From assembly GCA_944377425.1 (NCBI GenBank), contig CALWEX010000097.1, positions 1-52,855 of the forward strand: a stretch of 52,855 bases of DNA, in the 5' to 3' direction. Shown here piece by piece: positions 36,411-45,917 of this stretch. Both the position numbers and the translations under genes were made by a program. The DNA comes from an uncultured Clostridia bacterium (GTDB taxonomy: Bacteria > Bacillota > Clostridia > Lachnospirales > Anaerotignaceae). The notes under the pieces were generated by a model. The model had not been told where the DNA came from, ran no database searches, and worked only from the letters and a program-made list of their open reading frames with translations. Every line of letters starts with the position of its first letter. Position 1 is the first letter of the stretch.

Positions 36411-37931
36411 ATGAACATTAAAGAAGCTAAGGAACAGATAAAAAACGCCGTTACGGCATATTTTTCTAAAGATGAGTTTGGCAATTACGAAATACCTGTT
36501 GAGCGCCAAAGGCCTGTATTTTTAATGGGTGCGCCGGGAATAGGCAAAACGGCTATTATAGAGCAGATAGCGCAGGAAATGGGCATAGGTCTTGTTTCAT
36601 ATTCAATGACACACCACACAAGGCAGAGCGCCTTAGGTCTGCCGTTTATAATTCAAAAAGACTACGGCGGCGAAAAATACAGTGTTTCGGAGTATACCAT
36701 GAGCGAAATAATAGCTTCTGTTTATGATTTAATAGAAGAAACTGGTGTTAAAGAAGGAATACTGTTTTTAGACGAGATAAACTGTGTTTCAGAAACACTT
36801 GCTCCGTCTATGCTCCAATTTTTGCAGTATAAAGTATTCGGCAGACATAAAGTGCCTGATGGCTGGATAGTAGTAACAGCTGGAAATCCGCCGCAGTACA
36901 ACAAATCCGTAAGGGAGTTTGACATTGCTACATGGGACAGACTTAAAAGAATAGATATTGAGCCGGATTTTGAAACATGGAAGGAATATGCCTTAAAAAA
37001 GCGTATGCATGGCAGTGTTGTTACATATTTGGACATTAAAAAAGATAATTTTTATAAAGTGGAAACTACTGTAAACGGCAAAAGCTTTGTAACAGCCAGA
37101 GGCTGGGACGATTTATCCCAGATGATTAAAATTTACGAGAAAAAGAAATTAAAAGTTGATATAAAGCTTATAGGCCAGTATATACAAAACAGCGCCGCTG
37201 CCCGGGACTTTGCACTTTACTACGACCTTTACAATAAATATAAATCCGATTATGAGATAGATTCAATATTTAACGGCAGTGTATTAAAAGACATTGTTCA
37301 AAGAGCGCAAAAAGCTAAGTTTGACGAAAGAATGGCTCTTTTAGGCCTTTTAAACGATAAAATTACAGAAAAAGCTGCTGATGTAATATCAAAAGAAAAT
37401 ACCGTTAAAAGCTTAATTGATATTATAAAGAACATAGCATTTGAAATAAACCAAAATAAATTAAGTGTAAGCGATATTATTGACAAAAGTGTTGAAACAG
37501 AAAAAGAGAAAATGGCTGTGCTTAAAAAGTCAAATTCTCTTTCTTACGAAAAAGCTATTAATTTTGAAAGGGTAATTAAATTTTTAACCTTAGCTCAAAG
37601 TGAAATTATAAAGAGTAATAAAGCAGATAGCGGCAAAGAATCTCTTGATGTTTTAAAATTAATGTTTAAAGACATGGCAGAAGGCTTAAAGGCACAGGCG
37701 CAGGAAACAAAGGAAAGCCTTAACAATATGTTTAAATTCTGCGGCGAAGCCTTTGGAGAAGGACAGGAAATAGTAATACTTGTAACAGAGCTTACGATGG
37801 GCCATTATGGCTCAGCGTTTATAAGCCGTTATGGCTGTGAGGAGTACTTTAAATATAATAAAGAACTTCTTTTTTCCGAAAGACAGAAAGATATAGTTAA
37901 GCGTATAGACTCTCTTGAGCTTGATTTGTGA
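36411..37931 (+). CDS. MoxR-family AAA+ ATPase
   Basis: The 506 residues carry Walker A GAPGIGKT (40-47), Walker B ILFLDEIN (117-124) and sensor segment VVTAGNPPQYN, as in MoxR/RavA ATPases that partner VWA proteins. The C-terminal 200 residues are helical and not recognised. It starts 16 bases after the VWA gene and ends 10 bases before the repeat protein, so the three are co-transcribed. Confidence 0.88.
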   Translation: MNIKEAKEQIKNAVTAYFSKDEFGNYEIPVERQRPVFLMGAPGIGKTAIIEQIAQEMGIGLVSYSMTHHTRQSALGLPFIIQKDYGGEKYSVSEYTMSEIIASVYDLIEETGVKEGILFLDEINCVSETLAPSMLQFLQYKVFGRHKVPDGWIVVTAGNPPQYNKSVREFDIATWDRLKRIDIEPDFETWKEYALKKRMHGSVVTYLDIKKDNFYKVETTVNGKSFVTARGWDDLSQMIKIYEKKKLKVDIKLIGQYIQNSAAARDFALYYDLYNKYKSDYEIDSIFNGSVLKDIVQRAQKAKFDERMALLGLLNDKITEKAADVISKENTVKSLIDIIKNIAFEINQNKLSVSDIIDKSVETEKEKMAVLKKSNSLSYEKAINFERVIKFLTLAQSEIIKSNKADSGKESLDVLKLMFKDMAEGLKAQAQETKESLNNMFKFCGEAFGEGQEIVILVTELTMGHYGSAFISRYGCEEYFKYNKELLFSERQKDIVKRIDSLELDL

Positions 37932-37941
37932 GGCGATATAA

Positions 37942-39231
37942 ATGGATTTTGTAATTAAAGACAAATGCCTTGTTAAATATACCGGAAACGGCGGTGTGGT
38001 TAACATACCAAAAGGAATTGAGATTATAGGCGAAACAGCTTTTATTAAGTCTGCCGCAGAGGTAATAAATATACCCAAAGGCGTAAAAAGCATAAATTCC
38101 GGTGCTTTCTGCGCCTGCACAAAGCTTAAAACAGTTAATATTTCCGAAACGATTGAGTTTATAGGTGACAACGTATTTTACGGCGATATTTATTTAACTG
38201 AAATTAATGTTTCATCTAAAAATCCATTTTTTAAATCAATAAATGGTGTGCTTTACGACAAAGAAATAAAAACTCTTTTGGTTTGTCCTAAAAAGGTTTC
38301 AGGCGTTTTTGCCGTACCGGAAGGAATTGAGGAAATTAAAGAGCTGTCTTTTGATACATGCAGCGGTATAACAGAAATTAAACTGCCGCTAAGTGTAAAT
38401 AAAATAGGAGGCAGGGCATTTTGGGGCTGTGCTAAGCTTGAAAAAATAAATATAAGCGGAAGTATTAAAAAACTTCCAAACAGTGTTTTTTATAACTGTG
38501 CCGCTTTAAAGGAGTTTGCTGTGCCAGAAGGTATAGAAGAAATAGGTGATAGAGCCTTTGGGTATTGTTTTTATTTAAAAAAAGCGGTTATAGCTAGTAG
38601 TGTTAAAAAAATAGGTGAAAACTGTTTCAGGGACTGCTTTAGGCTGGAAGAAGTAATTCTGCCGGAAGGCCTTGAAAGCATAGGCTCGTGGGCTTTTTTC
38701 GACTGCTATAAGCTTAAAAACATAACCATTCCCAAAAGCGTAAAACATTTGGGTGAAGATGTATTTGGTTACTGTAAAGAGCTGATAAAAGTAGAGATTT
38801 TATCTGAAAATTTGGATGATGAGTCATTTTTTGCCTTATCCGACTTAAAAGAAGAAACAGATGTAAGTATATTTTCTGTGCCGCCAGAGAGCGTATGGGA
38901 AAATTTAGACCAAAACAATAAAAACAGATTTATTAAGTATGCACTTAAAAATATAAAAAGCCTTAAAAACGAAGTAAAGCTGAAATATTCTCAGTACATA
39001 AAAGAAAATACCACAGCGTTTATACCGCATTTATGTACTTTTGCAGATATTAGTATTCTTGAGTTTTTAGCCCAAGAAAATATTATAAATAATGATACCA
39101 TGGATTTGTTTTTGGAATTTACAGAGGAAAACCCTCAGGCTAAAGCATGGATTGTGGACTATTTGGGAAGAAATGTACAAAGTGTACCGGATTTATTTGA
39201 GTCTGCACTGGATGAAATACTTTCTCTTTAA
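37942..39231 (+). CDS. BspA-type (LRR_5) leucine-rich-repeat protein, cytosolic
   Basis: The 429 residues contain about ten BspA/LRR_5 repeats (about 15-290) of the form F..C..L..I..P.S...IG..AF, for example GGRAFWGCAKLEKINISGSI and GDRAFGYCFYLKKAVI. A different C-terminal domain (300-429) is rich in D, E and N. There is no signal peptide, anchor or sortase motif, unlike most BspA proteins. As third gene of the VWA-MoxR operon it may be the recognition or adaptor module; that is inference. Confidence 0.87.
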   Translation: MDFVIKDKCLVKYTGNGGVVNIPKGIEIIGETAFIKSAAEVINIPKGVKSINSGAFCACTKLKTVNISETIEFIGDNVFYGDIYLTEINVSSKNPFFKSINGVLYDKEIKTLLVCPKKVSGVFAVPEGIEEIKELSFDTCSGITEIKLPLSVNKIGGRAFWGCAKLEKINISGSIKKLPNSVFYNCAALKEFAVPEGIEEIGDRAFGYCFYLKKAVIASSVKKIGENCFRDCFRLEEVILPEGLESIGSWAFFDCYKLKNITIPKSVKHLGEDVFGYCKELIKVEILSENLDDESFFALSDLKEETDVSIFSVPPESVWENLDQNNKNRFIKYALKNIKSLKNEVKLKYSQYIKENTTAFIPHLCTFADISILEFLAQENIINNDTMDLFLEFTEENPQAKAWIVDYLGRNVQSVPDLFESALDEILSL

Positions 39232-39609
39232 AAAATACTTAAACAGAAGAAAATGTAAATGTATGCCATTATTTATAACAAACTTATTATTTTTTGATAA
39301 TAATAGATATATCGATGTAAAATTTGTCAAAATAAGTTGTTCTTTTAATTGAAGTACGCTATACTGAAGATATATGATTAAACGAATATTAAAAAGTTTC
39401 AATAATTACTTTCTGAAATAATTTTATTACAGAACAAAAGCAGATGTTAATTCTGCCTTTTTTGCGTATAGCTATTTAGGATTGTAAAAAATTATTGGAT
39501 TTAACAAGCATTAGAAAATTTTTTGTATTTGTTTGAGCGGATGATTTAACCAAATAAAATATACTTTTTATGTCAAGTATGTATAATCACAGAAAGGATT
39601 TTGATTAAA
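39232..39609. other. AT-rich spacer between the LRR operon and the PAS-MCP gene
   Basis: The spacer holds the operon terminator at 39438-39463 and presumably the promoter of the PAS-MCP gene. I see no gene. Confidence 0.5.
39438..39463 (+). terminator. Terminator of the VWA-MoxR-LRR operon
   Basis: GCAGA and TCTGC pair around 7 bases, extended by A/T pairs, and are followed by TTTTTT. It lies 200 bases after the last stop, so assignment to the operon is tentative. Confidence 0.6.
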
Positions 39610-41097
39610 ATGAAACTATTTTCAGACAAGCAAATAATCAATTTTTTAAAACAAGTTGAGTTTAATCAATTTACTGACATACATGAAATTCCATCTGAAC
39701 TTGAATTGGCGTCTTCATCAGCTCTTAGTGAAGAGTTAAATCGTGTCCTTAAGTTATACTATAATAGAATTCTTTGGGAAAGTAATAATGTAAATCTTGT
39801 AAACCAAACAATTTCGTCAGGATTATGGAATATGGATATTGGCCCTGGCAATAAAGTTATTGCAGCTTATTGGTCCGATGATTTTCGCCATATGATAGGC
39901 TATAATGATGTAAATGATTTTCCTAATAAACTTGAATCTTGGTCAGATTTGCTCCATCCAGCAGATAAAGAACGTACTATAAATCTGTTTGTTAAGACAT
40001 TAGCTGATACTACAAATAAAACAAAGTATGATTTAGAGTACCGTTTAAAGACTAAAGACCGTGGATACAGATGGTATAGAGCTGCTGGTAATGTAAAGAG
40101 AAATCAGGCAGGAGAAGCAATTCAGTTTATTGGTATATTTGTAGATATAACTGATGAACATATAAGCAAAAACCAAATAAATAGCCTTCTTCAGCGACAT
40201 TCTGCCATTGACCATATATCAACAGAGGGTTCTATCTATATCAGGATGCAAAGAAATAATATTAGTGATTTGGAAAATGCTGTGTGGTTTTCAGAACAAT
40301 TTAGAAAGCAGCTTGGTTTTTCTAAAGAGGACGATTTTCCGAATCGTGCTGATTTCTGGCTTGATAGAATTCACCCGGAAGACTTTTCATTATTCATTAG
40401 CAAGGTAAAAAATGCTATTTCTATGCAGAGCGGATTGTTTGAAACAGAGTATAGAATTAAGCATAAGAGCGGTAAATATATTTGGATTCGCTCTGTAATA
40501 TATGTTGGAAAAATAGAAAATAGTGGAACATTATTCTTTACAGCTGTAACAAACGATATTACAGAACTGAAACATACACGAGAACTGGTTCAGCAAAATA
40601 TGAATACACATGTTCATTCTTTAATGGAAAGATTAGAACAAATCAACCAGACTATAAATGAAAATATAAATGCTATGAAGCTTGTTATGTCACGTCAGGA
40701 ACAGTTATCTCAAGTGCTGACAGATTCCCAGACACAGATGGAGCAAACATCATCGGCAGTTAAGTCTATACAGAATATTTCACGTCAAACAAACCTGCTG
40801 TCTTTAAATGCTTCGGTAGAGGCTGCACGTTCAGGCAATGCTGGAAAAGGATTTGCTGTTGTTGCAGGAGAAGTAAGAAGTCTTGCGCAAAACAGTGACA
40901 TTGTTTCTAAGCAAATTTCTGCTGATTTAGGTAAAATGAAGGAATATGTAACAACAGTTGTTGACCAGTTCTATTCACTGAATCAGGAAATATCAGAGCA
41001 GAATGTTAAAATAAATACTATTAAAGAGATTGTTAAAGATATTAATCAATCTGTTAATACAATCCAAGAAACTATGGATATGCTTTTAGAGCAATAA
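39610..41097 (+). CDS. Soluble PAS-PAS methyl-accepting-chemotaxis-type signalling protein
   Basis: The 495 residues have two PAS_3 domains, the first with [13 protein letters not shown] and the [19 protein letters not shown] segment, the second with [12 protein letters not shown] and [17 protein letters not shown] short MCP signalling domain follows with the hairpin tip [20 protein letters not shown]. There is no membrane segment, so it is a cytosolic sensor. I chose the ATG at 39610 with AAAGGA 11 bases upstream; a TTG at 39601 is too near that site. No chemotaxis genes are nearby. Confidence 0.9.
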   Translation: MKLFSDKQIINFLKQVEFNQFTDIHEIPSELELASSSALSEELNRVLKLYYNRILWESNNVNLVNQTISSGLWNMDIGPGNKVIAAYWSDDFRHMIGYNDVNDFPNKLESWSDLLHPADKERTINLFVKTLADTTNKTKYDLEYRLKTKDRGYRWYRAAGNVKRNQAGEAIQFIGIFVDITDEHISKNQINSLLQRHSAIDHISTEGSIYIRMQRNNISDLENAVWFSEQFRKQLGFSKEDDFPNRADFWLDRIHPEDFSLFISKVKNAISMQSGLFETEYRIKHKSGKYIWIRSVIYVGKIENSGTLFFTAVTNDITELKHTRELVQQNMNTHVHSLMERLEQINQTINENINAMKLVMSRQEQLSQVLTDSQTQMEQTSSAVKSIQNISRQTNLLSLNASVEAARSGNAGKGFAVVAGEVRSLAQNSDIVSKQISADLGKMKEYVTTVVDQFYSLNQEISEQNVKINTIKEIVKDINQSVNTIQETMDMLLEQ

Positions 41098-41170
41098 CTA
41101 TCAAAATATTTAATTTTTTAAGCTGCCTTTATTAATCTAAAGACAGATTTTTTATTGGTAATTTAGAATT

Positions 41171-41280
41171 ATAAAACCACTGGTTCTGTTAGTGTCAGAT
41201 AAAAATTGTTAAAAGAAAACCTCCATAATGCAATTAAAATGGCTTGGCAGCCGCATAAAAAAAGTATTATGGAGGTTTTA
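41171..41280 (+). mobile_element. IS200-type left-end relic (copy 1)
   Basis: This segment matches the left part of the relic at 45523 (about 110 bases). It has the subterminal hairpin CCACTGG at 41177-41183 with a degraded partner arm, and a 14-base perfect inverted repeat (41216-41229 and 41266-41279). The right arm of that repeat contains GGAGG, so the ribosome site would be sequestered, as in IS200 leaders. Nothing of the transposase remains; the larA-like stop lies 38 bases on. Confidence 0.72.
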
Positions 41281-41317
41281 AACTATATGAAAAACAAATA
41301 TTTACTATGGGTTATGA

Positions 41318-42598
41318 TTAAATTACGGTTTTCATATTTCCGTTGGAATCGAATTCAATGTAAAATTTATCTTCTCCGACTGTAAGCTGAGGTATGTTTT
41401 CAGTTTCAGGTATCATAGCTTCGGATATTAAAATATTTTCTATTTCCAGTGAATTATTAACAATAATAATACGTGGATTTTCATAATCAATGTCTAAACA
41501 GGAGGCGACGGCGGCCTTCATAACTTCTTCTTCATTATCAACAATAATAGGTATTTGATACCCAACAGGTGAATATCCTGTTATAAAATTAGGGTATGTT
41601 TCATCAAAGCTGATTTTATGAAAGAATTTTTCAGTAGCTAAATCTGCTCTGCCCATTCCAGTGGCGTTTCCATGGGATTCAGCCGTTAAATCAAATATAC
41701 CAAGTCTTTGAGAATCAATGCCTTTATGAAGTTTAGGATTTGCACATCTGCCTGTTACATTTGGGTCCATGCCTGCACCACTGTAATTTTTTCCAAGTTC
41801 TTTTACAATAAGTACATCGCAGGAATTAAGAAAAATCCTTCCCATTTCTTTTTTGGCTTCTTTTAATAATTTGGGTTCTTCATCAGGTATTTTATTTGCA
41901 GGCATAACAACTACTTTGCATGTTTTATCAAAAGCATTTTCTATAAGTCCCACACCAATACGAATGTTAGCGTTTTTTATCATTTCATTTCCTATAAGAA
42001 AAATTCTGTGGGACATATAATCATCGCCTTTAGCATGGCAAATATGTGCTCCGTACTGTTTGCCAAGGCCAATAGCCATCATTTTCATAAGACCGCTTTC
42101 AACAGGACCTTCAAAGCTTGTATGTGCTTTTATGCGGTTAAGAACAATAACGCCGTCAGCTTCAAAAGCATTCTTATCCATATTGACGGAAAAATCCTCA
42201 ACCTCACTTATTTTTACTGTTTCCATGGAAGAAAGTATAGGACATCCTATTGAATCTTCAGTAATTCCAAGACTTTCAAGTATTTTTTTCTGTCCCTCAG
42301 CTGTTGCTCCGCCATGGCTTCCCATAGCAGGAACCAAAAACGGATATGCACCCAATTCCTTTACTTTATCTGCAAGCCAGCGAGTTACAAAAACCATGTT
42401 TGAAACACCGCGGCTGCCGCAAGTAATGCATATTCTTTCTTTTGGTTTAATGGCATTTTTAATTTCCGGCTGTGAAAAATAGTTTTCTAATATAATTCCT
42501 ATTTCTTCTCTGCTTAATTCATTATGAGGAAAAGATTGGTGAACCCGTACAAAACGCGGCAAATTTATATGGTTTACTAAGTTTGTAATTCCAGACAT
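41318..42598 (-). CDS. LarA-like lactate racemase domain protein (DUF2088)
   Basis: The 426 residues belong to the nickel-pincer LarA/DUF2088 superfamily, with GSRGVSNM, AMGSHGGATAEGQ and RIKAHTSFEGPVESGLMK. The family epimerises 2-hydroxy acids, but many members act on substrates other than lactate, and no larB/C/E genes for the cofactor are in this window. A GGAGG site precedes the ATG. A predicted GntR operator lies 71 bases upstream. With the GntR regulator and NhaC transporter it probably forms an uptake-and-conversion module for a hydroxy acid. Confidence 0.85.
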   Translation of the reverse strand: MSGITNLVNHINLPRFVRVHQSFPHNELSREEIGIILENYFSQPEIKNAIKPKERICITCGSRGVSNMVFVTRWLADKVKELGAYPFLVPAMGSHGGATAEGQKKILESLGITEDSIGCPILSSMETVKISEVEDFSVNMDKNAFEADGVIVLNRIKAHTSFEGPVESGLMKMMAIGLGKQYGAHICHAKGDDYMSHRIFLIGNEMIKNANIRIGVGLIENAFDKTCKVVVMPANKIPDEEPKLLKEAKKEMGRIFLNSCDVLIVKELGKNYSGAGMDPNVTGRCANPKLHKGIDSQRLGIFDLTAESHGNATGMGRADLATEKFFHKISFDETYPNFITGYSPVGYQIPIIVDNEEEVMKAAVASCLDIDYENPRIIIVNNSLEIENILISEAMIPETENIPQLTVGEDKFYIEFDSNGNMKTVI

Positions 42599-42668
42599 AA
42601 CTTACCTCCATAAAAAAATACAGTACTCAATTATTCCGCCGTAAATATTATTATACCAATTTAATAAT

Positions 42669-42679
42669 TGGTACAACCA
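42669..42679. promoter_or_regulatory. Predicted GntR/FCD operator before larA-like gene
   Basis: TGGTACAACCA fits the FadR-subfamily pattern TNGTNNNACNA. It is embedded in a wider palindrome (TACCAAT...ATTGGTA at 42653-42673). Motif-based prediction. Confidence 0.5.
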
Positions 42680-42732
42680 GTATATATCTTTTTATAAAAG
42701 TTTTCAATACCTTTATATTTGCCATATTATGC

Positions 42733-42764
42733 AAAAATGCCTCGGATATTTTCCGAAGCATTTT
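42733..42764 (-). terminator. gntR terminator
   Basis: On the minus strand AATGCTTCGGA pairs with TCCGAGGCATT around a short loop and is followed by TTTTT, 10 bases after the gntR stop. Confidence 0.85.
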
Positions 42765-42773
42765 GATATATTT

Positions 42774-43469
42774 TTATGGTCTGTATAGAGTTCTTAAAAT
42801 ATGATGCCTTGTAAGCATACGTACTTTTTTTACATCACGCAGTTCAACAGCTTTTACAATTTCCTCATGTTGTTTAACTCCTGTTTGCGGCATTCCTTCA
42901 ACAGAAAACGATAAATTTACAGTATAAGCATAGAGACTGGCACAAATGCCAACTAAATTAATAAGAACTACGTTATTAGTTGCCTTAGCCAAAAGCATGT
43001 GAAATTCCTCATCGTATTTTGCATATGCTTCAGCACCTTCATTTAATTCAATGCTTTCTTTCATTTTAGATATATTGTCTTTCAGTGCCTGAAGCTGTTC
43101 TCCCGTACGTCTAGCAGCAGCTAGGGCACCAACTTCTGAATCTAAAATAAACCTTACTTCAATTACGTCGCAGTTCATTATTTCACCATTAAAAAGTGCA
43201 TTTGAAAATGTTTCTGCCATGTGAGTCATATCCAATGCTTTTACATAGGAACCGGCGCCTATTCTTGTTTCAACACATCCTATAGACTCTAAGTATCTTA
43301 TTGCCTCACGTATTGTTGTTCTGCTTACAGAAAATTTTTCTGCCAAAAGTCTTTCGGAAGGCAGCCGTTCTCCTGATGAATAAACATGGGCTGTAATATC
43401 CTGAAGCAGCTGTTCAGCAACATATTTATATATATTTTTTCTTTTGGCTTTTTCCTCTACTTTTCCCAT
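42774..43469 (-). CDS. GntR-family regulator, FadR/FCD subfamily
   Basis: The 231 residues show the winged HTH (SGERLPSERLLAEKFSVSRT, TTIREAIRYLESIG) and the all-helical FCD effector domain with a metal-binding pattern (D...H near DEEFHMLL and a later QHEEIVKAV). AGGAG precedes the ATG. It lies between the larA-like gene (same strand) and the transporter (opposite strand), each of which has a TNGTNNNACNA site upstream. Confidence 0.9.
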   Translation of the reverse strand: MGKVEEKAKRKNIYKYVAEQLLQDITAHVYSSGERLPSERLLAEKFSVSRTTIREAIRYLESIGCVETRIGAGSYVKALDMTHMAETFSNALFNGEIMNCDVIEVRFILDSEVGALAAARRTGEQLQALKDNISKMKESIELNEGAEAYAKYDEEFHMLLAKATNNVVLINLVGICASLYAYTVNLSFSVEGMPQTGVKQHEEIVKAVELRDVKKVRMLTRHHILRTLYRP

Positions 43470-43907
43470 ATCAGTTCTCCTTTTTTAGGCCTTTAATAAT
43501 TAAAAGTCTAAAATACTTCACTACCAAATATAATTATTTTAATAATTAAAGTCCTTACACTACTATTTCGGTTTAGAATTAACCCTATTATTAATTTTGA
43601 ATCAAAACTGCATAAAATTCAAGTTATATTTAAAATGATTTTTCCACATATCAACAACCATGCATGTTACATACAATATTTGTGAAAATCTACCATATTA
43701 TTATTGACAATTGGTGAATATTTAATATACAATATTAAATAATTGGTCTTACAATTATATTGCTTTATTACATATTTGCTATTCCAATCCAATATTTCTT
43801 TTTAAATTCTGATTTTTATACAATTTAGGCGTCTTTAAACTTTTTGGTCAGAATTGCTTTTTAATATATTTAAAAAAAGAGAAAAGAGAAAAGGAGACTG
43901 ATGTATT
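43470..43907. other. Divergent regulatory spacer between gntR and nhaC-family gene
   Basis: No gene is visible in these 438 AT-rich bases. The stretch contains the predicted operator at 43744-43754 and the inverted repeat AATATTTAATATACAATATT near 43726. A GGAG site precedes the transporter ATG. Confidence 0.5.
43744..43754. promoter_or_regulatory. Predicted GntR/FCD operator before nhaC-family gene
   Basis: TGGTCTTACAA fits TNGTNNNACNA, matching the site upstream of the larA-like gene, 154 bases before the transporter start. Motif-based prediction. Confidence 0.5.
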
Positions 43908-45395
43908 ATGAATGAAACCACAAAACGCAAACCAACCATGTTTGAAGCTCAGTTTACCGTTTGGGTAATTGTGGCGATTATAGCTGTCGGAATGATTCTC
44001 CAACTTCGTGTTGAGTTTTTGATGGTTATATCATCAATTGTAGCACTTTTAATGTCTTTCCGTTTGGGGTATAAATGGAGCGATATGGAACAGGCAATAG
44101 GTAAAAGAATAGGCAATCTTACATCAACAATACTTATTATGTGGGTAATTGGTATGCTGCTTGGTGCAATGATGTATAGCGGTACATTGCCTATGATAAT
44201 ATGCTATGGTTTTGAGCTTATCAATCCTAAATTCTTATATTTGAGTTCATTTTTAGTTTGCTGTATAATGTCTGTTTTGACCGGTTCATCTTGGACATCA
44301 GCCGGAACTGCTGGAGTAGCATGTTTGGCGCTTGCAAGCGGTCTTGGACTTTCACTTCCAATTACAGTTGGTGCTGTTATTGCAGGAGCTGTTTTCGGCG
44401 ATAAAATCTCACCTCTTTCAGAAACAACAAACCTTGCACCGGCATGTGCAGGCACAGAGCTTTATACACATATCAAGTCACAGCTTTGGACTACTATACC
44501 AACATGGATTATATGCGTTATAGTATATACAATCCTTGGCTTGGGAACACATATTGAAGATGCTTCTTTACCTGAAAACGCAGTTACTCTTATAGAACAG
44601 TTAAATCAGCTTTACAACTGGAATATTCTTTTAATTATTCCACTTGTTTTTATATTAGTTGCTGCTTTAACTAAAAAACCTGTTGTACCTACACTTGTAA
44701 TTGCAAGTCTTATTGCCGGTATTCTTGGTGTTGTTATACAAGGTTTTACACCTTCAAATGCAACAATAGCAATGATAAAAGGCTTTACAGTTGACTCAAT
44801 AGCTCCTGAGGGAATGGAAATTTCTCCACTTGCCACTTCACTTTTAAACCGAGGTGGAATGATGTCAATGGCATCTATTGTATTAATTTGTTACTGTGGA
44901 TTTTCACTTACAACAATAATGATACATGCCGGATTTTTGGATAAAGCCATTGAGCCTCTTATGAAAGACCTTAACTCAAGAGCAAAAACAATGCTTACAG
45001 CTGAAATAGCTGTATTTGGTATTCATGCCATTGCCGGAAACTCTTATGTAAGTTCTGTATTTGTAGGAAACACATGGAGAAAACCATTTATATTAAACCA
45101 AATGGGCAGACCTTGCCTTTCACGTACACTGGAAGATGTAGGCACATGCGTTTCATGTTTGTTCCCTTGGGGAAATTCAGGTGCATTTTATTATACTACC
45201 CTTGGCGTTGCTGCATGGGGCGCAGGTGGATATGCGTTTTATACAATATTCCCGTTTGCCTGTCCTATTATAGCATTTATTTTAGCAGTTGCAGGCATAG
45301 GAATAAGCAAGCTTTCACCAGAGCAAGTTAAAGAAGAATTGGCACTTATTGAAAAAGAAGAAGGCGAAGGTTCGTTTATTTCTGACATAGCATAA
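43908..45395 (+). CDS. NhaC-family transporter, second copy
   Basis: The 495 residues form about eleven membrane segments with the NhaC motifs LTGSSWTSAGTAGVACLALA and GAVFGDKISPLSETTNLAPA. It is clearly diverged from the NhaC-family protein at 27844. Linkage to a LarA-like enzyme and a GntR regulator suggests uptake of an organic acid such as a hydroxy acid by Na+/H+ exchange; the substrate is inferred. AAGGAG precedes the ATG. Confidence 0.86.
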   Translation: MNETTKRKPTMFEAQFTVWVIVAIIAVGMILQLRVEFLMVISSIVALLMSFRLGYKWSDMEQAIGKRIGNLTSTILIMWVIGMLLGAMMYSGTLPMIICYGFELINPKFLYLSSFLVCCIMSVLTGSSWTSAGTAGVACLALASGLGLSLPITVGAVIAGAVFGDKISPLSETTNLAPACAGTELYTHIKSQLWTTIPTWIICVIVYTILGLGTHIEDASLPENAVTLIEQLNQLYNWNILLIIPLVFILVAALTKKPVVPTLVIASLIAGILGVVIQGFTPSNATIAMIKGFTVDSIAPEGMEISPLATSLLNRGGMMSMASIVLICYCGFSLTTIMIHAGFLDKAIEPLMKDLNSRAKTMLTAEIAVFGIHAIAGNSYVSSVFVGNTWRKPFILNQMGRPCLSRTLEDVGTCVSCLFPWGNSGAFYYTTLGVAAWGAGGYAFYTIFPFACPIIAFILAVAGIGISKLSPEQVKEELALIEKEEGEGSFISDIA

Positions 45396-45473
45396 ATTTT
45401 TAAATATTACAATTACTTATACATCTAAAGCATGAAGAAAAGACTGTAAATAGAAATTTTATATAATGAAATT

Positions 45474-45508
45474 GGGTGGAATGAAAAATTGGTCATTCCA
45501 CCTTTATT
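45474..45508 (+). terminator. Terminator after the second nhaC-family gene
   Basis: GGTGGAATGA (45475-45484) and TCATTCCACC (45493-45502) are perfect arms with an 8-base loop, followed by TTTATT. Confidence 0.82.
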
Positions 45509-45522
45509 AGTGATTTAACGTA

Positions 45523-45790
45523 ATAAAACCACTGGTTCTGCCAGTGGCAGATAAAAATTTGTAAAAGAAAACCTCCATGATACAATTAAGATGGCTTAGT
45601 AGCTGCATCAAAAAGTATTATGGAGGTTTTAAGTTGTATAAAAAGCGAAATAAAATAAATATCACATTCAAGTTATCATTGTGAATACCACATATTATTT
45701 GTACCCAAATACAAAAGAAAAGTTATATATAAATTATTAAAAAAGATATAGGCCAGATATTTAGAAAAATATATATTGAATTAAATATGG
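45523..45790 (+). mobile_element. IS200/IS605-family relic with left end and decayed tnpA (copy 2)
   Basis: The left end keeps a perfect hairpin CCACTGG-TTCTG-CCAGTGG (45529-45547) and the GGAGG-sequestering inverted repeat (arms near 45568 and 45618), the features of IS200 ends and leaders. Downstream codons still read HCEYHILFVPKYKRKVIY. After a frameshift they read KDIGQIFRKIYIELNMEIL, the N-terminal TnpA sequence. The HUH and tyrosine region is gone. It is not functional. Confidence 0.78.
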
Positions 45791-45917
45791 AAATATTAAA
45801 GGCAGAAGCAAAGAAACAGGAAAAAATAAAGAAAGACTAAATACCATCCTGAATTTGAAATTGCTATTATTCCAGATTTAGAATACAATATTGTTTAATA
45901 AGATGGGAGAAATATTT

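Noticed and set aside
39092-39352. Plus-strand frame overlapping the end of the LRR gene
   Set aside because: It is out of frame inside a real gene, with no ribosome site and no family resemblance.
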